Shown one piece after another: positions 6,951 to 14,623 of a stretch of 64,000 bases of DNA. The notes beneath the pieces are model-generated. The model made no database searches. It saw nothing but the letters and a program-made list of their open reading frames with translations, and had not been told where the DNA came from. Both the position numbers and the translations under genes were made by a program. Source of the stretch: UBA11986 sp031402435 (lineage in GTDB: Bacteria > Bacteroidota > Ignavibacteria > UBA10030 > UBA6906); contig JANNSJ010000012.1 of NCBI GenBank assembly GCA_031402435.1, forward strand, positions 1-64,000. Direction: 5' to 3'. Positions within the stretch are counted from its first letter, which is position 1; each line of letters starts with the position of its first letter.

Positions 6951-7711
6951 CGCCGCACCTCTTCGCTATCTGGTGGCGGGATAGTCACGACGCCATTATC
7001 AAGGCTGGCCCGAAAGAACATAGGTTGAGGATCATTTGGGTTCTCGAAGTTCATATCATATAGCATAAACCCGAGGTCGCGAGATTCTGAGATCGTTTGC
7101 GCTGGATTCGCTTTGGGGTCTTCGATGAACGCGAAGTTGCAACTGAATTCTCTACAACCAAGATATGGTTGGTTGAAGCATTGACCTTTTCGTGCACGCC
7201 GTTCGAAGATGGCCAGATACTTTCCCGGTGTCTCGTCCTTCCTGCCTGAGTCAATCCGGTCTTGCCAAGCTTTAATTTCTTCGAGCATGAAGTCTTTCTC
7301 ATCCGGATCCCAGAGGAAATCAGGAACAGTTGTGAACTTCTGGTTTTCCCGTTTCTCAACAGGAATGTACTCGAGTACTGCGTAGAGTCGGTATCTCACA
7401 TCTCGCAAGAGAAGCCCAGCGCGTTGTTGGCGATGGTCTTCAATGAATATCCCATCAGAGCGATCACTCATCACGGTACCAACCTCGTTTCTGCGGACAG
7501 AAATCCATTTGACAGGATTGAGAACATCAATTCTTGTTACATGCCATCGAATAGCGGGCTTCCACAAGATTGACTCAAAGATAGCACGAGCGGCAGAAGG
7601 CGTTGGGACATCATAGCTGACTCGTTCGACCTTCATTTCCGGCCGCGTGAAGCAGGCATAATCGCCGGATACTTCAAGGCAAAAGGGTTTGTGCGATAAT
7701 TGTGTTATCAT
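6947..7711 (-). CDS. cas5: Cas5c (Cas5d), crRNA-processing endonuclease
   Basis: In type I-C systems Cas5 replaces Cas6: it cuts pre-crRNA in the repeat and stays bound to the 5' handle. The protein shows the Cas5c core GDYACFTRPEMKVERVSYDV, PSAARAIFESILWKPAIRW and ISVRRNEVGTV. The start at 7711 (MITQLSHKP) is preferred over the ATG at 7744 because an AGAGGAAAACAG ribosome binding site precedes it and family members begin like this; the product is then 254 residues. cas3 ends 41 bp upstream. The stop overlaps the cas8c start. Confidence 0.94.
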   Translation of the reverse strand: MITQLSHKPFCLEVSGDYACFTRPEMKVERVSYDVPTPSAARAIFESILWKPAIRWHVTRIDVLNPVKWISVRRNEVGTVMSDRSDGIFIEDHRQQRAGLLLRDVRYRLYAVLEYIPVEKRENQKFTTVPDFLWDPDEKDFMLEEIKAWQDRIDSGRKDETPGKYLAIFERRARKGQCFNQPYLGCREFSCNFAFIEDPKANPAQTISESRDLGFMLYDMNFENPNDPQPMFFRASLDNGVVTIPPPDSEEVRR

Positions 7712-7752
7712 CTGTTTTCCTCTTGTATTGTTTAACTCAAACATTCACCCAT

Positions 7753-10104
7753 TCAAACAACGCCCGACCCGAACACCCAATCACCTTCATTGCAAAGAAT
7801 ACCTAAGCCTCGCTTGTACAGCATTGGATCGCTCTGAACCCAATAGCCATGAAACTCCTCCACATAGTTGTATTTCAATATTCGATCAAAGCAAGGCTTT
7901 CGGACATTGACAATGAAACGTTGCAGCTTTCTGATCAACCATCGATTTGGTCCACCGTAACGTAGTTTCTCGATTAGCTTTCGGCTGTCGATGTCTTTAC
8001 CTACGCTTTCGAACCATACGACTACGCTTCGCTGATCGGGGTCATCTATCAACTTGAAGTCTTGTGCCAGTGTTCGGAATTGAAATTTGAAATCCTCCGC
8101 TTCCTTGACAAGAAGGTCGTGGAAATGTGGTTTGTCGAAGCCGTTAAGGTTCGGATAGAACTGTTGGAAGTACTCGGTAAAGAGCGCTGGCGTTAGTTCC
8201 TTGACATCATGAGTTCTCAGAATTGTTCTGGCTGCATCCTCTCCCTTTCTCAACAGACCCGGCGGAGCTGCCTTGGGAGGGTTGAATACAGTGACTTGCC
8301 CTTGTTTGCCCTCTCTTGCGAGTTTATTTTCTCTGTTGCATCTTCCTGCCGCCTGTGCAATAGAATCGAGTCCGGCAAGCGCCCGATATACGACGGGGAA
8401 ATCAATATCTACTCCTGCTTCAACAAGCTGAGTGCTAATAACGCGAACCGGATCGTTATTCCTAAGCTTAATCTTGATCTCCGAAATGATCTCGCTTCGT
8501 TCCTCCCCACACATATTGGCCGACAGATGGATTGTTCCTTCGGGCATGAGTTCATGGAGCTTCCTGCAATCTGTTCGCGTATTGACTATGCAGAGAGCTT
8601 GGTCATGCTTTTTCAGCTGTGCAGCAATATCTGCCCATTCAGAACGCTCATTCAAATCCGGTGGAATGGAAATCTTGACGCGGTGGAAGTGGCGGGCAAG
8701 TTCATCGGGGTCATCAATGATGGGAGTAACGTTGGTGAGACCTTCAAAAGAATTTGGAGCCGATCCGATTTGGCCTTCCAATGCCGGTTGAGTTGCTGTC
8801 ATAAGCACGACGGTAACACCAAAGTGCTCGACCAGCCCGCGTAATACCGAAAGAATGGGGCGCAAGTATTCAGGCGGTAGCATCTGTGCCTCATCAAGAA
8901 TAATCACACTGTTCACGAGATTGTGAAGCTTTCGGCATGACGATGTTCTGCTAGCAAACAACGATTCAAAAAGCTGCACATTGGTTGTGACAATGATTGG
9001 AGCATCCCAGTTTTCCGTGGCAAGTCGGCTCTTGCTGTCTTCCTTGTCGGGGTCAAGATTGCTATGATGCTCGACGACTTGATCCTCTCCAAATAAAACC
9101 TTGCCCGTTTCCATTCGCTTGGAAATCTCATCGTTATCGTCGGCTCCGTATTTGAATACTTTGGCAGTCTGTTCAATGATGCTTGTATAGGGAATAGCCA
9201 TGATGATTCGGTTCTTGTGATGCCTTAGAGCATGTTCAAGAGCAAAGGCCATTGAGGAAAGCGTCTTGCCGCCACCGGTTGGGACATTGAGAGAAAAGAA
9301 TCCTGGTTTGCTAGACGCCTTACTTCTACATTCGTTGAGAATCCCATTCCTCTTCTTGTTGATGGGTGTATCTGCTCGTTCTTCTTGCATGAAGGTGTTG
9401 AATCGTTCTTTGAGAACCTCAAGTTGCAAGTATTTTCCCCTTGGGGCAGATCGTTCTTCATCCATAAATTTTTCCGTATCAAGAAAGTCTGCGTCAACCA
9501 AACACGAGAAGAGCATTCTTTGCCAAAGATGGATGTATTCTTTGCCAGCTTCCAAACCCCCGGACTTCTTTATGACACATGGAGATGACTGAGGGATGTC
9601 CATTTCAAGAAATCTTTTTGCTTCCGGCAATTCCTTGATCTTTTGAATCTCTTCGAGGTTAAGAATCCCGTCCAGCGGATTCTTGTAAACGCGATTTGCA
9701 AGGTCGGCGCCGATCGAGGGAGCTTCGGCATCCGGTAATCCTGCGTGGTGACCGGCTATCCCGTATGCTATGAGTCTGGCAATCTTGTGAATACCAGGAT
9801 GAAGGGACTGCACTTTGTCAAACGCCAATACTGCGCCGGCTGAACTGTGGTTTGGTCTGTTCCCAATACCTTCAATGTGTGCTTCTTCGTTACATCCTGT
9901 TTCGCGTGCAAGATAGCTTTGCCATGCGGGAAGGAACTTCCCTAAGTCATGCCAGTATCCGAGAAGTTCCCCCCAATCCTTGTTACCAAATGTTGCTGCA
10001 AATTCTCCAGCTGACTTTGCAACGGCATTCAAATGGTCTTCAAGTGACTGCGTAACGCAATCACCGTTCGGATTGCGTCGAACGTGTGCGATGAATTCAT
10101 TCAT
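7753..10104 (-). CDS. cas3: Cas3 helicase-nuclease
   Basis: Cas3 is recruited by the target-bound Cascade and degrades foreign DNA. The 783-residue protein has an N-terminal HD nuclease domain (His24, then His52-Asp53 in YWHDLGKF, and GIAGHHAGLPD near 116). A superfamily 2 helicase follows, with Walker A VPTGGGKT at 274-281, the DEAQ box at 404-407, MTATQPA as motif III and the QAAGRCNRENK motif VI. All expected motifs are present. It is the first gene of the operon, and the start ATG at 10104 is followed by a second one three nt on. The 224 bp between it and the divergent pntAA should hold both promoters, but I could not assign a convincing one for cas3. Confidence 0.97.
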   Translation of the reverse strand: MNEFIAHVRRNPNGDCVTQSLEDHLNAVAKSAGEFAATFGNKDWGELLGYWHDLGKFLPAWQSYLARETGCNEEAHIEGIGNRPNHSSAGAVLAFDKVQSLHPGIHKIARLIAYGIAGHHAGLPDAEAPSIGADLANRVYKNPLDGILNLEEIQKIKELPEAKRFLEMDIPQSSPCVIKKSGGLEAGKEYIHLWQRMLFSCLVDADFLDTEKFMDEERSAPRGKYLQLEVLKERFNTFMQEERADTPINKKRNGILNECRSKASSKPGFFSLNVPTGGGKTLSSMAFALEHALRHHKNRIIMAIPYTSIIEQTAKVFKYGADDNDEISKRMETGKVLFGEDQVVEHHSNLDPDKEDSKSRLATENWDAPIIVTTNVQLFESLFASRTSSCRKLHNLVNSVIILDEAQMLPPEYLRPILSVLRGLVEHFGVTVVLMTATQPALEGQIGSAPNSFEGLTNVTPIIDDPDELARHFHRVKISIPPDLNERSEWADIAAQLKKHDQALCIVNTRTDCRKLHELMPEGTIHLSANMCGEERSEIISEIKIKLRNNDPVRVISTQLVEAGVDIDFPVVYRALAGLDSIAQAAGRCNRENKLAREGKQGQVTVFNPPKAAPPGLLRKGEDAARTILRTHDVKELTPALFTEYFQQFYPNLNGFDKPHFHDLLVKEAEDFKFQFRTLAQDFKLIDDPDQRSVVVWFESVGKDIDSRKLIEKLRYGGPNRWLIRKLQRFIVNVRKPCFDRILKYNYVEEFHGYWVQSDPMLYKRGLGILCNEGDWVFGSGVV

Positions 10105-10328
10105 TGGACTATTCTGTTAGGGAGGAACAAGAAGAAGCGTGGGGCGAGTTTCTTCGCTCAAAAAGACAGAAAATAAACTGACAGAGTCAACCGGAATTCT
10201 GCGGGTTGCAGAATGGCGTTACTCCCGGAGTTCAGACCAGGCAGGAACTTTTCATTGGTGAAAGAACACCATTTTCCGTACCATGTGGCAGATTCTGTTC
10301 CCTTTCCAACTACCACGAAAGAATCAAC

Positions 10329-11459
10329 GTGAAAATCGGCATTCCAAAAGAAACTCTACCGGGTGAAACTCGTGTCGCTTTGATTCCTGCCAACATACCG
10401 GCACTGATACGCGACAAACACGAGGTGATGATCGAGAGCGGCGCGGGCACCGGAGCCTCCATCTCGGACGAACAATTCAAAGCATCGGGTGCAATAATTG
10501 CGAGCAGTGCGAAGGCACTGTACGACCAAGCCGACATCGTGTTCAAAGTGCAGCCTCCAAACGCACAGGAAGCTTCCATGCTGAAAGAAGGCTCAACCTA
10601 CGTTGGATATCTCGCGCCTCTCTCGAACGCTGAGATCGTGGACGTGTTTTGCAAACGCCGCATCACCGGGTTTTCGATGGAGTACATTCCGCGTATCACC
10701 CGCGCCCAAAGCATGGATGCACTCAGCTCCATGGCAACGGTCGCCGGGTACAAAGCAGTGCTGCTCGCAACCGAGAAGCTCGGCAAAATGTTTCCCATGT
10801 TGATGACTGCAGCAGGGACTGTGTCACCCGCTGTTGTTCTCATACTTGGCGCCGGGGTGGCGGGCTTGCAGGCCATCGCTACAGCGAAGCGTTTGGGCGC
10901 AAAGGTGGAAGCATTCGATCCCCGTCCCGCAGTGAAGGAACAGGTGAAGAGCCTCGGCGCGACATTCATCGAGATGGAGTTGCCGAAGGATGCAGAAACT
11001 GCCGGTGGATATGCGAAGGAACTCTCTCCCGAGTTCATCAAGAAGGAATGGGAAGCCATCGGCGGACGGCTGCCGAAGGTGGATGTTGTGATAACAACCG
11101 CACAGGTGTTCGGGAAGAAAGCACCAACGCTCATCACTGCGGACATGGTAAAGCTGATGCGGCCTGGAACGGTGATCGTGGACCTTGCCGCCGAACAGGG
11201 AGGCAATTGCGAACTCACCGAAGCAGGCAAGACCGTGGAGAAGAATGGCGTTGTCATCATCGGGGCCGTCAACCTCCCGGCGACAATACCTTCGGATGCA
11301 AGTCTGATGTATTCCAAGAACGTCATCAATTTGTTCAAGCTGCTGTACCCCAAAATTGATGCGATGCCCGATTTCAACGATGAGATCATCAAGGGTGCTT
11401 GTATTACGCGCAATGGTGAAGTGGTGAATGACAACGTGCGCAACGCACTTCACAAATGA
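10329..11459 (+). CDS. pntAA: NAD(P) transhydrogenase subunit alpha-1 (PntAA)
   Basis: This is the cytosolic NAD(H)-binding domain I of the proton-translocating transhydrogenase, which couples proton flow to hydride transfer between NADH and NADP+. From GTG 10329 the protein is 376 residues and begins VKIGIPKETLPGETRVALIP, the conserved family start; upstream in-frame codons back to 10206 do not resemble the family. The dinucleotide fold is visible as ILGAGVAGLQAIATAKRLGA, followed by VEAFDPRPAVKEQ. The length matches split alpha-1 subunits. Its TGA overlaps the ATG of an unrelated lipoprotein gene (ATGA), which separates it from pntAB. Confidence 0.94.
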   Translation: MKIGIPKETLPGETRVALIPANIPALIRDKHEVMIESGAGTGASISDEQFKASGAIIASSAKALYDQADIVFKVQPPNAQEASMLKEGSTYVGYLAPLSNAEIVDVFCKRRITGFSMEYIPRITRAQSMDALSSMATVAGYKAVLLATEKLGKMFPMLMTAAGTVSPAVVLILGAGVAGLQAIATAKRLGAKVEAFDPRPAVKEQVKSLGATFIEMELPKDAETAGGYAKELSPEFIKKEWEAIGGRLPKVDVVITTAQVFGKKAPTLITADMVKLMRPGTVIVDLAAEQGGNCELTEAGKTVEKNGVVIIGAVNLPATIPSDASLMYSKNVINLFKLLYPKIDAMPDFNDEIIKGACITRNGEVVNDNVRNALHK

Positions 11460-12544
11460 TTCGTCGCCGCGCATTGACATTCGTCTTAATACTCCTTACG
11501 ATTCTGTGGAGTAGCTGTACGAAGGATTCAACCAATCCGGCAGGAGGTGGACCGACATTTCCTTCGCGCATTCTCTCCATTTCACCATCGCCCCGACAGG
11601 ACCCTCCTGCAACGACAAACGATCTCCTGGCCGCAATCGATCTTGCGGCTTCGGCGGGAGCCCGGGGCATGCATCTGAACGCCACATGGCGAAGTCTTGA
11701 ACCGTCGCCAGGAGTATTTTCTCTTACCGACGCCTCAACTGCTCTCTCGTATCTCGGAGTTCTCCGTGGGTTCAAACTCCAGGTCGTTCTTTCAGTGTTG
11801 AACACGAATGTCCGGGAAACACCGACCGATCTGGTGAATGTATCGTTCGATTCACTTTTAATGAAGACCCGATTCCACGCAATGCTGGACGCTCTCCTGC
11901 CACTGCTGAACTCAAACGTCGCTTACCTGTCAATTGGAAACGAGGTGGATGTCTACCTCTCCCAACATCCCGGCGAATGGGCGGCATACAAGTCATTTTA
12001 TGAGGATGCGGTCAACTACTTGCACCAACGGTCTCCTTCTCTGAAACTTGGTGTAACAACAACCTACAGCGGTGCGAGCGGGACCGATTCGCTTAATGTC
12101 AGAAGTTTGAACGGTTCAAGCGATGTATTTATTCTCACCTACTACCCGATCGGAAACCAGTTTGCCCCTCGACAGCCATCCGTCGCTGCCACGGAAATAA
12201 TCCAGATGGTATCACTTGCCGGTGGTCGCCCGCTGATCCTGCAGGAAGTGGGCTACCCTGAAGCGACAAGCCTCGGTGGTTCCGAACAAGCACAGGCACA
12301 ATTTGTCACTAATGTATTCAGCGCGTGGCAAACACAAGGGACGGTAATTCCATTCCTGAATTTTTTCTGCATGCATGATTTCACCCTGGCACAATGTGAC
12401 AGCCTCGCATTGTACTATGGATTCCCGAACAACCAACCAATCAAGGATTTCCTCGGCTCGCTCGGATTGCGGAACGTGAACGGCACGCCCAAGCAGTCTT
12501 GGCAGGCGCTTCTTGATGGAGCAACAAGCATTGCAAAACGATAA
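11456..12544 (+). CDS. Glycoside-hydrolase-like lipoprotein within the pnt operon
   Basis: The 362-residue product has an N-terminal signal with Cys21 (LWSSCTKDS) that suggests a lipoprotein, although the residue before SSC is Trp rather than the usual Leu. The rest looks like a (beta/alpha)8 barrel of the clan A glycosidase type. Glu163 in YLSIGNEVD is the candidate acid/base and Glu264 in LILQEVGYPEA the candidate nucleophile, about 100 residues apart. I cannot name the family or the substrate. The start overlaps the pntAA stop, so it is probably translated with the transhydrogenase, yet nothing links the two functions. It may be a chance insertion kept by the operon. A 36-bp gap leads to pntAB. 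Confidence 0.7.
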   Translation: MIRRRALTFVLILLTILWSSCTKDSTNPAGGGPTFPSRILSISPSPRQDPPATTNDLLAAIDLAASAGARGMHLNATWRSLEPSPGVFSLTDASTALSYLGVLRGFKLQVVLSVLNTNVRETPTDLVNVSFDSLLMKTRFHAMLDALLPLLNSNVAYLSIGNEVDVYLSQHPGEWAAYKSFYEDAVNYLHQRSPSLKLGVTTTYSGASGTDSLNVRSLNGSSDVFILTYYPIGNQFAPRQPSVAATEIIQMVSLAGGRPLILQEVGYPEATSLGGSEQAQAQFVTNVFSAWQTQGTVIPFLNFFCMHDFTLAQCDSLALYYGFPNNQPIKDFLGSLGLRNVNGTPKQSWQALLDGATSIAKR

Positions 12545-12580
12545 GAAAGCGAGAACACTACTTACCATGGAATACTGCTC

Positions 12581-13030
12581 ATGAACACATTCGAAAAGTT
12601 GCTGTTCAAAATGGCGCGGATCGTTGCTCAACAACGAATGCTCATCTTGATTGCATCGTTGTTCTGGTGTACTCTCGTCGCAAGCGCCCAGTCACCTTCG
12701 GCGCCGGGTGGACATCCTGCAACTGAAGCACCACAAACGGACTACTGGTCACTGGTATTTGTGCTGGTGCTGTCGACATTCATCGGAGTGGGTGTGATTG
12801 CACGCGTGTCCCGACTGTTGCACACTCCTCTCATGTCCATCACGAATGCCATCTCTGCAATTGCAGTTGTTGGATCCATTATCGTCACGGGCTCCGACTA
12901 TCCCACAGATATTCGCATCCTTGGCGCGATTGCTCTTTTTGCATCCATGACGAACATTGTCAGCGGGTTCCTGATCACGGATCGAATGCTGAAGATGTTC
13001 AAGCAGGATAAGAAAGAGGTGAAGCCATGA
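12581..13030 (+). CDS. pntAB: NAD(P) transhydrogenase subunit alpha-2 (PntAB)
   Basis: PntAB supplies the first membrane helices of the proton channel. The C-terminal two thirds show family features: HTPLMSITNAISAIAVVGSI and LFASMTNIVSGFLITDRML. At 149 residues it is longer than usual because of an N-terminal region of about 50 residues containing a hydrophobic segment that ends in LVASAQS and looks like a cleavable signal peptide, followed by a Pro/Ala-rich linker. A later start at Met20 is possible and would still retain the hydrophobic segment. Its stop overlaps the pntB start (ATGA), so the two are coupled. Confidence 0.9.
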   Translation: MNTFEKLLFKMARIVAQQRMLILIASLFWCTLVASAQSPSAPGGHPATEAPQTDYWSLVFVLVLSTFIGVGVIARVSRLLHTPLMSITNAISAIAVVGSIIVTGSDYPTDIRILGAIALFASMTNIVSGFLITDRMLKMFKQDKKEVKP

Positions 13031-14436
13031 TTCACGGTCTCGCACAGCTTGCGTACATTGCGGCAGGAGCACTCTTTGTCTTTTCACTTTACTGGATGAA
13101 CAGTCCGAAGACTGCGCGTAAAAGCGTGTTCGCCGGAGTGGCTGCCATGGCGCTTGCCATCACCGCAACATGGATTCAGCCGGAGATCATTAATCACGGA
13201 TGGATCGTCATTGCAATAATTGCTGGTGTGGTAGTCGGGGTTCCTCTCTCACGCGTTCCTCTCACGGCGGTGCCACAACGAACTGCGCTTTCGCACGCAT
13301 TCGGCGGCCTCGCAGCAGGGCTCGTGGGCACTGCAAAGTTCTATCTCTGGTCAAGCGAAGGGCCGGAGCAACTGACCACATTCCGCATTGTTGCCATCGT
13401 TGCAGAAGTGATTCTGGGCTTCCTCACGTTCACAGGCAGTCTGCTGGCCGCGGGCAAGCTTCAGGAACTCAAGTGGATTCCGCAGCGGCCCGTCACCTAT
13501 CCGTTGCAGAACGTCAGCAACATTGCGCTGCTCGTGATCGCAATTGCGTTGGGGGTCTTTCTTGTAGTCCAACCAACCGGGCCGTGGGCGTATGTTGCAT
13601 TTCCTGCGATCATTGTTCTGGCGCTTGCGTTTGGCGTATTGCTGATCATTCCCATCGGCGGCGCGGACATGCCGACCGTTATTTCCATCTTGAATTCCTA
13701 TGCAGGCCTGTCAGCAGTGGCAATGGGGTTTGTACTGGACAACAAGTTACTCATCATCGCCGGCGCGTTGGATGGATCAAGCGGTCTTATTCTCTCTATC
13801 ATCATGTGTCGCGCGATGAACCGCTCGTTCTCGAATGTGCTGTTCGGCGCGTTTGGCAGTGTGCAGGCTTCCAAGGGAGAAATTTCAACAAAGAGCTACA
13901 AGGAAGAAACGATTGAGGGCGCAGCGCAGGTTCTTGAGCAGGCATCGTTGGTTGTCATTATTCCCGGTTACGGCATGGCCGTGGCGCAAGCCCAGCATCG
14001 CATTCGCGAGTTGTATGATCTTCTCAGAAAGAAAAATATCACCGTGAAGTTTGCCATCCATCCCGTTGCCGGACGCATGCCGGGTCATATGAATGTTCTC
14101 CTTGCCGAAGCAGACATCCCCTACACTGATCTGGTGGAAATGGATGACATCAATCCCGAAATGCCGCAATGCGATGTTGCCCTGGTTATCGGCGCCAACG
14201 ACGTTGTAAATCCAGCAGCACGCTTTGACAAGTCCACACCGATTTTCGGTATGCCCATCATCGACGCAGACAAAGCGAAGACCACCTTCGCCATCAAGCG
14301 GAGTAAGAGCCCCGGTTTTGCCGGCATCGATAACGAACTCTATTTCTCGGATAAGACGTTCATGCTCTTCGGCGACGCCAAGGCCGTGGTGGGAGAATTG
14401 GTAAAGCAGCTTTCGGCGGACGGCGCAAGCCACTAG
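13027..14436 (+). CDS. pntB: NAD(P) transhydrogenase subunit beta (PntB)
   Basis: PntB carries the remaining membrane helices and the NADP(H)-binding domain III. The 469-residue protein has a run of hydrophobic segments over about residues 1-260. The cytosolic domain follows, with VIIPGYGMAVAQAQHRIREL, FAIHPVAGRMPGHMNVLLAE and ALVIGANDVVNPAA, all signature NADP-site segments. Length and motifs are complete. It is coupled to pntAB by a 4-bp overlap. After its stop, 187 bp separate it from the next gene, including a candidate promoter. Confidence 0.96.
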   Translation: MIHGLAQLAYIAAGALFVFSLYWMNSPKTARKSVFAGVAAMALAITATWIQPEIINHGWIVIAIIAGVVVGVPLSRVPLTAVPQRTALSHAFGGLAAGLVGTAKFYLWSSEGPEQLTTFRIVAIVAEVILGFLTFTGSLLAAGKLQELKWIPQRPVTYPLQNVSNIALLVIAIALGVFLVVQPTGPWAYVAFPAIIVLALAFGVLLIIPIGGADMPTVISILNSYAGLSAVAMGFVLDNKLLIIAGALDGSSGLILSIIMCRAMNRSFSNVLFGAFGSVQASKGEISTKSYKEETIEGAAQVLEQASLVVIIPGYGMAVAQAQHRIRELYDLLRKKNITVKFAIHPVAGRMPGHMNVLLAEADIPYTDLVEMDDINPEMPQCDVALVIGANDVVNPAARFDKSTPIFGMPIIDADKAKTTFAIKRSKSPGFAGIDNELYFSDKTFMLFGDAKAVVGELVKQLSADGASH

Positions 14437-14558
14437 AGAGACAGAGTTCCAACTCGCGTGCAAGGGGGTCGCATCAAGGGAACGGTCATGCGTCCCGAGA
14501 GAGATCCCCTCCATCCTTTGAGCCTTCCCCCTAATCCATTCCATTAACAAATTCTCAC

Positions 14559-14586
14559 TTGCACCGTTACGCAAACGTGTTATATT
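14559..14586 (+). promoter_or_regulatory. Promoter of the ABC-type operon
   Basis: TTGCAC at 14559-14564 and TATATT at 14581-14586 are separated by 16 bp, close to a sigma-70 type promoter. It lies 38 bp upstream of the ATG at 14624. Two other gene starts in this window have near-identical boxes with the same spacing (24710-24737 and 46624-46651), which supports it. No operator repeat was seen next to it. Confidence 0.6.
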
Positions 14587-14623
14587 AGGGAGATATTCAC
14601 CAACAATCATCGGAGATCCCCCA

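Noticed and set aside
10162..10190. Minus-strand TTGACT before cas3 as its -35 box
   Set aside because: No acceptable -10 box at 15-19 bp; the real promoter remains unassigned.
10256..10271. TGGTG/CACCA inverted repeat ahead of pntAA as an operator
   Set aside because: Five-bp arms are expected often by chance and no second copy was seen.
10598..11443. Long minus-strand reading frame opposite pntAA
   Set aside because: It is the shadow of a clear family member on the plus strand, with no similarity or start signal of its own. Other long antisense frames, for example opposite pntB and mreB, were dropped for the same reason.
14464..14496. Hairpin after pntB as a terminator
   Set aside because: The stem has a mismatch and there is no T-run after it; termination there is not supported.
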